A DNA stretch of 60,000 bases, from NCBI RefSeq assembly GCF_029227915.1, contig NC_079875.1, positions 6,822,001-6,882,000 of the forward strand, in the 5' to 3' direction. The notes under the pieces were generated by a model. That model worked only from the letters and a program-made list of their open reading frames with translations, did no database searches and was not told the origin of the DNA. Position numbers and translations under genes: made by a program. This document shows, piece by piece, positions 1-15,049 of the stretch (positions are counted from its first letter, which is position 1; each line of letters opens with the position of its first letter). This DNA comes from Hydractinia symbiolongicarpus. Its lineage: Eukaryota; Cnidaria; Hydrozoa; Anthoathecata; Hydractiniidae.

Positions 1-1085
1 TTTTTAGAATTTTTTTAAGTTTATCAGTAAAGATGGTGACTACGTCGTTGAAAATCCTAGGAAAATGAACTTGTCTTGGAAAATTCCTGAAAATTCTGGA
101 ATTTTAACAAATATTGAAGATATCCTAGAATTGTCCTGGAAACTAATGACATTCTATTAAATTTTTGCAAATCCAGATATTTTTGAATCTTTTTACAAAC
201 CCTTTGAAAAGAATTTCTAAAATAGTAGAGAGAGATTTCGTAAACTTCTTTGTTTTGTACTTCTCTGGGAGCTAAATTTTTGGTTATAATTTTTCTACCC
301 ATAACAAATGAATTAGTCGCCAGACAATAAACGATGGCGTTACATTTCATAAAAAAATTTTAATCTGATTTTCCATCATTGTTGACAGTCAGATTTTAAA
401 AAGCTCTTTGAACTTTGTTTCTTCTGATTTGTAAATATTAATGTCAAATCACAAATCCTGTTTTTCTATTGAATCCAAATTTTTGTTTTAGTCCTAAATA
501 TTTTAGAAAGTTGACTTCATAGCGTCAGATTTTGTTGGGATTAATGGAAAGACCCAGAACTCAAATGTTTTTCAGGCGCATGTGCCATAAATTTAAAACT
601 TGCCTTGTGCAGTCACCTGTTGTAACTTTTTGTTAGCATAATACGGTTTCTAAACAAAATAGAATAGTTGAGAAAACTTTCCTACTTGTTCAGAAGATTG
701 TTTACAAGACCAAATGACCGAAAATCTACTTCAGGTAGATTATATAGAGGTCAAACTTTTTACTACAAGCACATTAGTAAGTCCATCACATGAAAGAATT
801 TCCAGAGAGAGTAAATTTAGTCCACCTATGCACTTGCTTTAACTTTACTCGCTGAATGAAGTGACAATTTTTGAACATGTTTTATAAAATCTATTGTATA
901 TCGTTCGATTGGAAAATAGAATTGACGATTTTAAACACTGTGATACAGACGGATTATTAAGAAATTCAACTAAAAAGAATATCGAAGAATAAGTTATTTG
1001 GAATAAGTTGATTAGTGTATTTCAGATGCAACGTTTTATATTTCAATGATGATTTTCCATTTGTTTCAAGAGGTCAAATTACGAA

Positions 1086-1889
<804 letters not shown>

Positions 1890-2150
1890 TAATAATAAAT
1901 AAGGAAATTACTTTTTAGAACAATGATTTTGTATTTTATTTATACTATTAGAAAGAGCAAGTTTTTAAACTGTCTAAAACAATTATTTTGTCTCAGTGGT
2001 AATTAACTTGTGACTTGGGCAAGAAGGATTTTATGAACGTTTACTGGTTTGTTTTTGCCGCATTTTTTTGGTAAAAATAAACTCCTTAAACGTAAAACTT
2101 TAATGCTTCGGTGTTATATTTAGCTTACCGAAAGTACATTATTATAATAG

Positions 2151-2182
2151 ATGAGTCGTTAACCCGCGGAAATATCCACGCG
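2151..2182 (-). mobile_element. Helitron family 2 tail relic
   Basis: The words gtcgttaacccg and ggaaatatccacg are a diverged reverse complement of the family-2 hairpin and tail (CCACGGGCTAACGAC). The terminal CTAG is lost. The same relic lies at 30391-30422 in copy B, so it predates the duplication. Confidence 0.7.
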
Positions 2183-2691
2183 TTTACCCATCGCACATCT
2201 CATTGGCTTCGTCACATCGAACATACTTAAGTACTCAGAAGGAATTGTCTTATGCAAACATTTGACCTCTTGAAACCAAAGAAAAATCATCATTGATATA
2301 TGTAAAGTAACAGCTGAAATCAACTAGAAAATTTTAAACGATCATTGGAGAAAAAAAATAATTTCTCATACTCCGGGAGCTTATTACAAACCCTTCCATT
2401 TTCTACAGTGTCTAAAAAAATGTTGACTTTAAAAATAGGTTGGGATGGACGATAATAATCATAAGATCAGCTGACCTAACTTATGGCTATTTGGTATACT
2501 TATATGTTTCCGTATTTTTTATTCATCATTTAGAAATGATCAATGCAAGTGATACTCTCTTTCAGCCTCTCTAAGGTTTTCAGGGTGCCTAAAATTTTTT
2601 ATTTTTTTTTAAATTAAGAATTTGAAGCAAATTTGTATTGGTAAACTGGTACATTATGTTTAGAATATCCCTCACGTACTTCATTCTTTAG

Positions 2692-3248
2692 AGTTAAAAA
2701 TTTCAAGTTTGGCGGAGATATTGAATGCCGCTCCTGCTCCTTATGGAATTGTACAGTTAGCAAGACGATGTGGGTTGAATCAAGATCAGATGAATTTGTT
2801 ATTTCTACATCGTTCTGGTGGCGGTAACCCTGCTGCTGCGTTCGTGGAAGCATTGCCCTTTTACCATCCTGATAAGGAAATTCGTGAGTTGAAAGAAATT
2901 TGCGAAAATAAAGGTCTAGTGCACGTTGCAGGTTTTTTCCAAAATTTTGATCTAACAAGAAAATTCAGAGAATTAACACCTGATGACATGAGCAAGTTAG
3001 CTACGTTACTTTTGCAACAGGGATCCTGGAAAATAGTCGCAGAAGGACTTGAAATGCAAAGTTTAATCCAGCAATTTGCAGTTGCAGTGATGCAGAATAA
3101 TTCATATTGTCCTACACGGTATTTATTACAGCTTCTTGCAGCATCAAGATTGTACACAGTGGGTGAATTGTTACGCGATCTAAGGGCTATAGGAAACGTC
3201 CGAGCACATAATCATTTTATTGAGCGGAACTTCTCCGTTACACGCTAA
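2692..3248 (+). CDS. Tandem death-fold protein, last exon (copy A)
   Basis: This is the 3' terminal coding exon of a split gene whose earlier exons are outside the window to the left. The acceptor TTCTTTAG ends at 2691. The frame is set by phase 1, as in the matching gene at 27722-31498, and the exon ends in TAA. It encodes about 185 residues with two death-fold-like segments. The first has GGNPAAAFVEAL, then HPD. The second is a good death domain: LTPDD, SWKIVAEGL, CPTRYLLQLL, then YTVGELLRDLRAIG. Death domains mediate homotypic adaptor contacts in apoptosis and innate signalling; the partner here is unknown. The frame is intact, unlike copy B. There is no start codon in the exon, only an in-frame TTG, so it should not be read as a whole gene. 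Confidence 0.85.
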
Positions 3249-3541
3249 TTTGTTTTTGTTTGTAAGAAGTCAGCTATTCTTGTTTTAAGATTTTTTTAGC
3301 ACACACACAACATAATTTTTAGGGCTAAAATGTAAGTGTGTTTGAATTTATTGGGCAGTGGGCATTTTATTTGTATTTTTACAAGATCACTTTTTATTAA
3401 CCTGGGACAGTTTTTGATTTTTTTTTAATTTATGTAAAATTTGTAGTAAATTGTAGGTTTTGCTAATTCAGGGCAGAATCTGAAAATTTAAACGAGACGA
3501 GAAATTTGTTTTTTATAACTGAAAAATCAGTGGCCTAGCAA

Positions 3542-4073
3542 GGACCGAACTCTTTAAAACTTATACAAATGGAAGATAAATTTGTTTGGACAAACTTAGG
3601 AGAATTGTATATTTGAACTTACTTTCATCATACCATATTTTTAGTCGATGTATTTATTAGGCATAGTTTACTTAAACCAGTTATTTTTATAAGTTTATTT
3701 CATACTTTTATAATATGCTTATATATTGAGGAATCTTCAAGCTGTTTTATATCACAGGCGATACAACTGTTTAACTTATTTTCTATTAGTGCAGGTAGAT
3801 TCACTGTAATGTTTTAGTAACTAAATCGTTATTCATTATTACAAACGTAACGCAGATGGTTTATCAGCTTAAATTTGAAATGTCTATTTTTTCTAATGTT
3901 TTCTAACGAATTTTCCAGGTGTTGATAGCAGAAAAATATTATGAAGTTTTTGTTTAAATAGTCCATCTTAGAAACTCTTCTTTATAATATTGGTGAGGGT
4001 TAAATTAAAGAAATATTGTTATATACAAGGCCAAAAACTTACCTCTCAGCTAAAATATTTTTGGGGTTGATGA
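3542..4073. other. Unassigned sequence between death-domain exons
   Basis: AT-rich sequence without a recognisable gene or repeat. It follows the end of the duplicated block. No AATAAA is evident just after the stop at 3248. Confidence 0.6.
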
Positions 4074-4391
4074 AAATATTGCCATGATGACGACGTAAAT
4101 ATAATTGACGACATATTGCCATTACATTTGGATGAGTTAGCCTCAAAGCTGACAACACGAGAAAGTACCGAGTTGGGTTGGGAATTCGTGGCAAAGTCGT
4201 TCGGCTATGAGGAACAAATTCATTCATTTAAGTCTTTACAATTGAATTTTGAAAGTCCCACAATGGAATTAATAAACTTAATAAAAACGCAAAGACCTGG
4301 AATGAGAGTTGTTGAGGTGATTCGCCTTTTGAAGCTAATCAATAACAACGATGCTGTCAAAGCCTTGGAAGTGCAGTTACCTAAAATATAA
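4074..4391 (+). pseudogene. Death-domain ORF, uncertain gene structure
   Basis: The frame is open from 4074 (after TGA at 4071) to TAA at 4389-4391. It encodes a death-domain-like fold: LDELASKL, LGWEFVAKSFGY, SPTMELI, RPGMRVVEVIRLLK and a final helix. An AATAAA lies at about 4687, suggesting a real 3' end. The start is a problem: there is no in-frame ATG before the domain and no AG acceptor in the open stretch upstream of it. The first AG that keeps the domain, at 4139-4140, would cut off its first residues, though it does fit phase 1. This may be an alternative last exon of gene A, a related gene, or a decayed copy. Domain identity is likely; gene status is open. Confidence 0.55.
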
Positions 4392-6239
4392 CAGCAGTCA
4401 CCGTAGAGTTAGAAAAAACCATCACGCTACACGTTTTCTTTTTTAAAGCAACTCCAATGTTCATTTTAGCCTCAAGTTGCTAAGTAGTTGCTGACAGGGG
4501 AAGTCATGAAAGTAGCTATGCATACGAATTATGAGGAGAATAGTGAGGAAGTGCGGGACGGTATTACAGATAATTAAGACTTTTTAAACAACTGCTGGAC
4601 AATTTTGTTTTTATTATGTTAAGGAGTATTTTGAATGCATTGTTTTGTCTTAAATTTCATTTGTTTGTCTATTCCCTCTGTTTCTCAATAAAGTTTAGTA
4701 CATCTTTTCTGTCAGTGTAAGGAGTTGCTAAGAGGTTGCTTAATTTTTGGTCCAAATTTGATACTAAGACCTAAGCAACTCAGTTAGTTATTAAAAAAAA
4801 ATCATGCATAAATTGATGGATTGAGAAAAGTTTTAACTGACCCTACAATTTTTTGTTGTGAGAATTAAAAACGAATTTGTAACATGAATTTAGAATAACA
4901 TCTCAGATAATAAATATTACTTCAGTTTCATTAAATGGTACATGTTTTTTTTTCATTAGCATATAAATTTTTGAAATCAGGCTCGGGTATGCTTAGCATT
5001 AATTACAAAAGATGCTCAAATTATACTAGGAATATGCTTATTTCCGTTACCGTTTCAAACCCAATAACCAAAATAAAGAACAAAGTTTCACATTTTTAAC
5101 TGTTGCAGCAAAACAAGGGCTCACAGTTATGCTTGTAATATGCTTATTTTTTAGCTAACTCTGAGCCTAAATATGCTTATAAACGTTATGCTTATAAAAG
5201 AAAAAACATGTATTGCACTTATACTGTATAGTGTGAAAAGTTGTTTAACAATCCCCTTTAATGCAAATCCTCATAATTAATTTTCTGCAATAATTTATTA
5301 CCTTATGTTGTTTCTTTATTAACCAACTTTATTTTTATTTGAGTAAATTTATTTAGCATTTAAATAGTCTACAGTATCCTTTATAGAGTTCACCTTTAGG
5401 AAACATTAATAATAACTTTTTTTCCTTCTATTTAAATTATAATATTAATAATTAGTAATTTAAATTATATATATTAATTATTTTTTTCTACATATGTAAG
5501 GGATTGCATTATATCTCCCAATATTTCCATTGCTCCAACGCCCTAAACTCGGTCTTATTTTTTATCAAATTTCTTTTAAACAGTAACAAAATAAGCATGA
5601 AAAATAACATTTTTTGGTAAAAAAGTTATTTTAGTATCCTTATGTTTTTGTACACTACAAGGCTCAAATCTTATTATAAAAGTATGCTTGGAGTGAAGTT
5701 GTTAAAAGTTGTTCCTCGAAGTTGAAGTTTTAATTTTTTTATGCATTGAGAATAGAATATGTTACTGTATAGTGACTTTCAAATAGCACTGAACATTCTA
5801 CATATGTAAGATGTATTTCTATTTATTGAATACTTTGTGTGTTGAATTTTATATGTACCACTGTAGTAATCGCATGTCTGAGCAATAGATTTGTGTACAA
5901 TTCAAGTTTTATAAGCAACTCCATTTTCATTACAGTCTAGAGTTTCCAAGGAGAAATTAGATTCGGAGCCTCAAATGTGTAAATGAATAGTGCTATTAAA
6001 ATTGAAGATGATTAAATAGAATAATTTAAATACATTCGTGCGTGTTTTCTAAGATGCTATCCTTTCTAACCTGTTTATGCAGACAATTTTTTAGCGAATT
6101 TTAGATTTTTTATCACAAAAGTTAATTTCTACGAATAACTGACTGACTTTCTTTTATATTCTGCAAAAAGAAGTTTTGGGGGACTGAAATAAAATATTGC
6201 GAATTTTTTAAAGTATTTTGTAGTTAATTTGAGATCGCA
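4392..6239. other. Unassigned AT-rich region
   Basis: Contains the probable polyadenylation signal at about 4687 and several scattered 'atgctta' words (4990-5200 and about 5685), possibly an old dispersed repeat. No gene recognised. Confidence 0.5.
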
Positions 6240-8057
6240 GTTTTCGTAAAAGCAGGAAGACGAAAAAAGAAGCTGATATATCTATGTATAAAAACTTGAG
6301 AAATCGTGTCAACATTCTTGTTCGCAAGGCTATATCAGTATATAACAAAAACTTATGAGCCGAAAATAAAAATGACCCTAGTAAATTTTGGTCGGTTATA
6401 AAGTCTATTTATGATGTGAAAGGGATATCTGAAATTGTTGACCGGACTTTTACTGACGACGGAGTGGAAACATCTGACAAACGCTCAATTGCAAATGGAT
6501 TTTGTACACACTTTTCCAAAATCGTTGGTCTTCTCAAAAATATTTCTTTCCCATTAGTAAATCTTACATGGACTTACCGTACCAGACCATCAAGAAGGAC
6601 TAATGCGACTTTTAAGTTCAAATACGTCTCCAAAGTTGAAGTGGAGTCTTACCTGAAATCAATCAAGCAAAACAAAGCAACTGGATTGGACGACTTGCCC
6701 GGTGGATTTCTTAAGGATACTGCAAAAATTATATCGTCACCACTATCACATTTTCAACATGTCTTTAGAATCAGGACTAGTACCAACACCATGGAAAGAT
6801 GCCAAAGTTTTTAAATCAGAATCCAAGAATGACTTCGGAAACTACCGGCCAATTTTGATCTTTTCAATTGTATTGAAAATCATCGAAAAAGCGGTACACA
6901 AGCAACTTACAGCATTTCTGGAGGAAAATAAGTTATTATCGAAAAATCAATTCGGTTTTCGATTAAAAAGATCAACTGAACTAGCTAACACTCTTTTCTG
7001 GACGATATAAGAAAATCTGTTGATAGTGGCCATGTTGTTGGAGCAGTTTTTGTAGATTTCACAAAGGCATTTGACACTTTAAGTCATGCCGAATTCCAAT
7101 CAAAATTAGCTGCTTACGGTAAGCAGTCAGTGGTATACGGCGGTCAAAATTCCAATTCACAATCAGTTACATCCGGTGTTCCTCATGGATCATTTCTTGG
7201 ACCACTCTATTTTTACTGTACTTGAATGACGTTGGTGATAATATAATACATAGTAATATAATACACTACGCAGATGACACCGTCCTTTACTATGCTGGAA
7301 AAGACTTATATGAAATTGAGTCAAAGCTGTCTACAGATGTCTCAGCCTTATGTAACTGGTGTGCAGATAACGAGCTCTTAATCAACATGAAAAAGAACAA
7401 AACTGAAGTCATGATGTTCGGTACATCCCAAAGATTATCTAAGCTGCCAAGAATAATCGAATTGAAATATCGGTATCATTAACGTTACTACCTCATATAA
7501 ATACCTGGGTATCAAAATTGACAGTACCTTGAACTTAGACACCCAGTTTGATACTAGTTATAAGAAAGCAAATGCACGTCTCAACCTTTTGGCAAGATTA
7601 CGAAATCGCATGGACATGACACAGCCTCACGGTCCTCCCGATGTTCAGATATAGTAGTATTCAGATATAGTAGTCTTGTACAATTGAAACAAACACCAAC
7701 GCAACTGAAAAAGTATACTACGTTTGAAAGGAGAGCTGCACGTATCTTGGAAACAGTAACGATTCGAAACTACCAACAATTCAAGGCTTCCGGAAGAGAA
7801 CAGCCTACGAATTCGTTCGAAAGTGCCTTGATGATATGATATGTGAAAACTTTCACAACTACTTCGAGAAAGTTAATCATTCCTTCGCGACGAGAAACAA
7901 CAATGTATCTTTACGTCTTCCCGCCCTGAGAACGGAGTATGGAAAACGGTCCAGTGGGTTTATGGCTGCAAAAATTTACAATGAACTTCCTATAAATATC
8001 AGAAGTGAAATGTCATTTACTAAATTTTCATTATTATTAAAAAAGCACCTCATATAG
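6240..8057 (+). pseudogene. Broken non-LTR retrotransposon RT (CR1/L2/Jockey-like)
   Basis: A decayed LINE reverse transcriptase spread over at least four frames. In order: an endonuclease-RT linker (NLRNRVN, then KFWSVIKSIYD) at about 6290-6410; NKATGLDDLP near 6670-6700; NYRPI near 6840; FVDFTKAFDTLSH near 7050-7090; a GVPHGSFLGPL block near 7170-7205; the catalytic YADDTV at about 7267; KYLGIKID near 7500; and a C-terminal block ending at 8057 (SSGFMAAKIYNELP, then FSLLLKKHL) typical of CR1/L2-like elements in invertebrates. Several frameshifts and an early stop make it non-functional. No endonuclease domain is visible upstream, so it is 5' truncated. Clade assignment is tentative. Confidence 0.85.
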
Positions 8058-8092
8058 CTAATATCTATCGTTATCATTCTACTATATATATA

Positions 8093-8786
8093 CTAGTCGA
8101 TAAGGCCCGTGGAAAAATCCACTAAGGCAGGATAAAAATTTTGATGATGTCAGCAACTCATCCACTAAAAAAAATTAGAATTTTGTTTTCATATTGCGTC
8201 TATTGTGGATAGCTTAAAGCGCTGATCAGGAAAATGTATATGATCATGTGCTTTTGATGAGCGGTTATTGAGATAGGAGGGTTTAAAAATTTTGCTGACG
8301 TCAGGAATGACCCGTGAAGACAATAATTTTTTGAGAGATTTGTATTCCTGCTGCCTTCATCGTATAGATCTTGAAACGCTGATCAAGAAAATGTATAGGA
8401 TTGTGTAATTTTGACAAACGGATGCAGAGATATTAGGGTTTAAAAGTTTTTTGATGACGTCATTAACCCGTCCATTCCGAAACGGATTCGGTGACCCAGG
8501 TTTGAAAAAGTTACCCAAATTGGTCCCAGGTAGTCCCTAGCTACCCACGCAGGAGATGACGTCAGTTATTTCCGCCCGTTTCCAAGTTATTTAGCCTTAA
8601 ATTTATAAGTGCAATGCAAAGGCTTCACTAATCTCAATATACTTTCCTTTGACGTCAATATTGCTCTAACGTCAAAGTTTGCTAATTTACAGTACAAATT
8701 TATAGGCGATGTTTTATAGACTTTTTCAAAGAAATTTTATCCACTTTGCAAAAGTCACAGACAGAACTGGCGTATTATTATATAGA
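8093..8786 (-). mobile_element. Non-autonomous Helitron M1
   Basis: On the minus strand it starts TCTATATAATAATACGCCAG (right end) and ends with the GTGGA/TCCAC hairpin, GGGCCTTATCGACTAG (left end, CTAG at 8093-8096). Its left flank is host A. Its right end abuts the next element with no spacer. It has no ORF. Internal blocks include the ACCCAAATTGG word, the AATCCGTTTCGG word and TGACGTCA palindromes. Confidence 0.88.
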
Positions 8787-9376
8787 CTAGTTGATAAATC
8801 CCGCGGAGTAATCCACTTAGGCAGAAGGACAATGGAAAAACAGGTTGTTTTAGTTTTTTTGCTGACGTCAGCAGTGCAAATACAAAATAAAAATATTTTT
8901 TTAGAAATTTGTATACCTGTTGCCTTCATCGTATAGATCTTAAAATGCTGATCAAGAAAATGTATATGATCCATGTATCTTTGACAAACGGTTGCAGAGA
9001 TATCAAGGTTTAGAGGTTTTTTGATGACGTCATCAAACCGTTCATTCCGAAACGGATTCGGGGACCCAGGTTTGAAAAACTTACCCAAATTGGTCCCAGG
9101 TTGTCCCTAGTTACCCACGCAGTAAAAAAACATCGACGTCACCACCTCGTTTCCAAGTTATTTGGCCTCAAAGTTTTAAGTGCATTGTAATGGCTTCACT
9201 AATCTTAATTAACTTTTCTTTGACGTCAATACTATTTTATCGGTAAAGTTTGGTAAATTACAGAACAATTTTATAGGCGATGTTTTATAGAATTTGTTAA
9301 AGAAAATTTTGAAGAATGTAATCCACTTTGCAAAAGTGACAGACAGACACACGGAACTGGCGTATTATTATAGAGA
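8787..9376 (-). mobile_element. Non-autonomous Helitron M2
   Basis: Second unit of the minus-strand array, from CTAG at 8787-8790 to the TC end (read as GA) at 9375-9376. The 3' hairpin is slightly changed (CCGCGGAGTAATCCAC). It shares internal blocks with its neighbours and is joined directly to M1 and M3. Confidence 0.87.
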
Positions 9377-10105
9377 CTAGTCGATAAGGCCCGTGGAGTA
9401 ATCCACTTAGGCAGAGGGACAATGGAAAATAGGTTTTTTTAGATTTTTTGCTGACGTCAGCAGTGCAGGTACAAGAAAAATTGGCGAAATTTAGTTTATT
9501 CGTTGCCTGTAATGTGTAGAGGTTAAAACGCTGATCAAAATAATGTATAGGATCATATGTTTTCGACAAACGCCTAAGGAGATATAAGGTTTTAAAAATT
9601 TTGCTGACGTCAGCAATAAACCGTCAAAACCCAAAATTTTTTTTAAGAAATTCGTATACCTGTTGCCTTCATCGTATAGATCTTGAAGCACTGATTAAGA
9701 AAATGTATAGGATCATGTACTTTTGGTAAACGGTTGCAGAGATATTAGGGTTTGAAGATTTTTGATGACGTAATTAACCCGTCCATTCCGAAACGGATTC
9801 GGGGACATTGGTTTGGGAAAATTACCCAAATTGGTCCTAAGTGGTCCCTAGTTACCCACGCAGTGAAAAATCATTGACGTCACCACCTCGTTTCCAAGTT
9901 ATTTGCCCTCAAAGTTTTAGATGCACTGTAATGACTTCATTATTGTAATATAGGATATTGACGTTAAAGTAGTATTATTGACGTCGCGCTGTAACGTCAG
10001 AAAATTTGACGTAATAGACATGTATTTTTCGGCAACATCAAAGAAAAATGAACACATCCACTTTGCCTGTCACAGACACACGGAACTGGCGTATTATTAT
10101 ATAGA
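9377..10105 (-). mobile_element. Non-autonomous Helitron M3
   Basis: Third unit, from CTAG 9377-9380 to the TC end at 10104-10105. It carries an extra internal copy of the GCTGACGTCAGC block compared with M2. Joined directly to M4. Confidence 0.87.
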
Positions 10106-11187
10106 CTAGTCGATTAGGCCCGTGGAAAAATCCACTTAGGCAGAAAAACAATTGAAAAGTTCTGTCATTTGAATTTTGATGACATCAGCAAATATTTCAG
10201 TATATTGAATATGCCTTTTACTAAAAAAAATAATCTGAAAATGCATAAAAAGAAAGTATATAAGTCATAATTTAACAAAAAAAGTTCTTAAAATCTAACA
10301 CAAAATATCAAATGTCAAATCGCATGAAATCATCCCAACAAAACTTCAGACAAAATATGAAAAACAACGGCGTGCAAGGTGTAAAATCTAGTTAGTAGAA
10401 AGTTACAACATTGACAGTCACAACCCAGACAGTTACGACAACAATAATAATAATGTCAGAAATAACACACATCTCAAATATGTATACATCTTATTATGTG
10501 ATTATGTTGAAAACCTTCAATATTATAATCTGAAGTGTCGAAAAGAAAGGCTTGCAACAGTAAGCACAGATCTATGAAATAAGTTCTTTACGCATTTTAA
10601 ACATTGTCTTTTTCCTAAATGCTTATACAACAATACAACCTGAACAATATCAAAAAGCAAAACACCTAAAAACAAAAAGTTAAACTTTGAAAAATCATTT
10701 ATTCGGTTGCATACCATCCTCTCCCGCAAAAATATGCACAAAATGTAAAAATTAACCGGTTAACAAAACAATTTTTTGTCTAATGATCAGTACTGACTTT
10801 ACCAAACATTTTAACCTGAAATGTCGAAAAAGCAATGAGCAAGGAGTAAATTTCAAATCAACCAAAATCATTATTTTGAAAACATTAACCCATCAAATTC
10901 AACTCAGAAAAAGCAGTCATTTAAGTGCATACAAAAATACAACTTGTAGAATATCAAATTATTATTTTTAGTATATATATAATTGCATATGGTCCTCCCT
11001 CACAACAGTTAAATTTTTGCACTAAATTTGCAACACAAAATACAAATTCTAAATAATTCCTATGGTTTTCCTCAAAAGTTTAATCAAAATATAAAAGATG
11101 AGAGGTGAACGACAAAATCAAAGTTTGCAGAATTTAATTGTTTTGGTATATATATGTCTATTGATAACTGCCCTTTATAACAATATT

Positions 11188-12076
<889 letters not shown>

Positions 12077-12990
12077 GACAAAGACAAAATGCCATAAACA
12101 AAAACATTTTAGTCAGAACATCTAGAACAACAAAAATCACTACACTTAAGGTACCAGAATTACTACATGTTAAATAAAAATTGTTTCGTCATATTGCATG
12201 TAACCAATGTATATAAGTTTAGTTACACAAAATGTGAAGTATATAAGTTTAGTTACACAAAATGTGAAAAATACATTATTTGCATACACAAATTGTGAAA
12301 AATACATTATTTGCTTAAAAACAGTCCTTAAACTCTTCTTAAATGTTATTTAATACTTTTTTAAAAGTTGTTGTGGCTTGTTAATTTAAGCTTAAAATGT
12401 CAATTAAAATAAGTTACAGTCACATTCTTAGCAAAGACCACTAAGATTAGCTTACATGTAAAAAGCAACATAAAACTGAAGCTAACATAAGGTAGCTACA
12501 GCAGCTAATAGCTGGTCACTGAAATATAAACTGGAGACTTAGCTAGGTATAAAGAACATGGCTACATATTTATAAATTCCTAGCTACCTAGCTAGTTGTT
12601 GTTGGTGTGGTTGATGCTAGCTAGCTAACAAACATGTCTCGCATCAATAATATCATCAAAACTTTAAAAAACATAAACAAACCTTACAGAAACCTTTCTA
12701 TACTTCATTTATATACCATGCCCCTTTTTAAATGCTTTTGTAAAGATTTATTTTGAAGGCAAGAGAAGACAAATGCTTAAAAAGGACAGCCATCTTTTTT
12801 GCAAACACAATTTCCGTTACTTTGTGCTAGAACTTCATTTAACAAACCACACAAAACTCGCGGCTTTTCACGACAAAGAAGACATATTTTTTTTCGGCAA
12901 CATCAAAGATTTTTTCGGCAACATCAAGGGAAAATGACGATATCAACTTTGCCTGTCACAGACACACAGACACACTTAGCGTATTATTAT

Positions 12991-15049
12991 TCTCCCTAAA
13001 ATAAAAAACCAAGCCGGAGAGCCTCCCGCTAAATCGGGATGTCCAGTGGTCACAGCTGCGTTTTGAGAAATTTTATTTTTATTTTAATATTTATAACAAG
13101 TTGTTAGACCATGATCAATAGAGCATGCGCATTAATTGTTTGGAGTTCATTCATCGTCCTTTTGCCATCGAGCGGATAGTGTGATCAACAGACGCAACTG
13201 AACTGTTAGCATATATATTTACTTGGTTTTCTTATTTTTAGCTATATTTTATTGCACTATTCTCATTCTTATTTTTTAGTGCCTTTCATAAATTCCCTTA
13301 TATCTTACTTGTAATTACCTAGCCCTTTAGTTTTGAAATTAGGCTAATAAACCCTAAAAATCACTGATTTTTAGCAAGGCTATATGATGCCTCTTTAAAT
13401 GCTTAATACACCTTTCTGTCTTAGTAACTTACAATTGTAAGTTGTAAATTCGCTTTATTGAAAAAAGTAAGCTAGCATATACCGTCCTATTTACATGATA
13501 ATTAGACAAACTGCTCTAGCGAGGATCTTGCAATTTCGCTCCCCAGGTGACTTTGTGGTTTTAATTATTTCTTAAAACAACTTTGTGAAAATGCCAGTGA
13601 ATGAGGGCGGCAATTGCATTGTGAAGAGCAAGTGGGTGCTGATAAGCTGCAAACACCCACAAATACAAGGGTGGGTTCGGGCAACTTTTAGAATCAATTT
13701 AGTTTGGAAATGCAATTCCTGTACCATGTCATGCAGATAGTTAAAAGAAAGCACTTTAAACAGTTCTTTTAAAACCTTCACTACCACATAGTAAATGGGC
13801 CCATCCATTTTTTGATGTTCTTAATAACTATAAAATTAGATAATACGTTTTTTTGGGTTTGATTTGGTCTAACTGGATTTTTTCATGCAAATAAAACGCC
13901 ATAGTTGTCCGAAAAACTCAGCACTTTTTATGGGGTCTGTGGATTATCAGCGCCAAGCAAAAAAATGAAATCCTGCGATGTTTCTGCCGGTTTTGTAAAA
14001 TGCATGGCTTTTATCAGTACAGTTAGCAATATAGTAGATCTTAGATGTAAGGCTTAGGATATCATATAGCCATCCAGTGTTGTCAGTAAAGAGAGTAAGT
14101 TAGGAAGGAAATTGAAATCACACTGCATAATGGATTGGAGGAAGTTATTCAATTATTTCTTTTTTTCTTAATAAATAAAGGTAAATAAAGATATTCCAGT
14201 ATGGTAAGCTATCTATATTAGGCTGTTCAGTCACGTGACAATTCTTGCAGTCAAAAAAAATCTCGGCGCGGCGGAAATTGAGAACTTCAAAATTTTTAAA
14301 GGTGAGCGTATGGGCACCTTAGCATTTGGGTACTTTTCTTGCACTAAACCAATTTAGGCCGGTTTATGTTGGGTACCTATGCAAAGGTAGATGATTTTCT
14401 GAGGTAAACAAAGATGAAAATCCCGGTTTCTGTTTGAGGAAGTAAAAAAATCAGGTAAATAAAAACTTCATATTTTGAGAAAAAGTACTAGATTTTAGCT
14501 ATTTTTTGATTTTTACTCAGGGAAACACTCTTCAATGACACTTTTGTAAGTTTGTATAAGAGTTTTATATATTATATATATAGACTATATATATAATATT
14601 GATTTGCTGAAAAAATTTTAACGGCTAACTCCCGAAAAATGGTAACCCTCGACACAAAACCAACAACAAGAAAACAGCCCCTTCGTCTTGAAAAATTGCA
14701 AAAAGTAATTCAGAGAAAGAAAAGTCCAAGAAATGAAGTGAGAAGTGGTAGCTAGAGCTAGAAGTAAAGTAGTAAAGTTAGAAGAAGAAAATAGAAGCTA
14801 GAGGTTGAAGTGGATTTGAAATCACAAATAGTAAGAACTTTGATGTTTTTAGACGTTTAGTTTTTATGTCACTGGAGCAAGCAGACTCGCATTTTCCAAG
14901 AAAAGCCTCAAATTCTTGAAGTTTCATATTTTAGCGCTTTTTTAAAAACAAACCTAGCCACCATATTTGTTTATGTTTTTGTTGCATAATTAATGTATCC
15001 CCTGGTGCGTAACTAATGTGTTTGTCCTAAAATTCAAAATGCTACATAA
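12991..15049. other. Spacer between the inverted Helitron arrays
   Basis: No gene recognised. It holds an AT-only hairpin at 14569-14599 (14-bp arms, loop gac) and a CACGTG E-box at about 14233. The true 5' end of the plus-strand element P0 may lie in the last part, but no terminal TC motif could be placed. Confidence 0.5.

Noticed and set aside
2709-3248. Death-fold exon read as a complete gene starting at 2709
   Set aside because: The codon there is TTG, and a phase-matched splice acceptor lies just upstream, as in copy B, which shows earlier exons.
8093-10105. Short frames within the Helitrons as proteins
   Set aside because: They recur only because the elements are repeated, shift frame between copies, and show no Rep or helicase motif.
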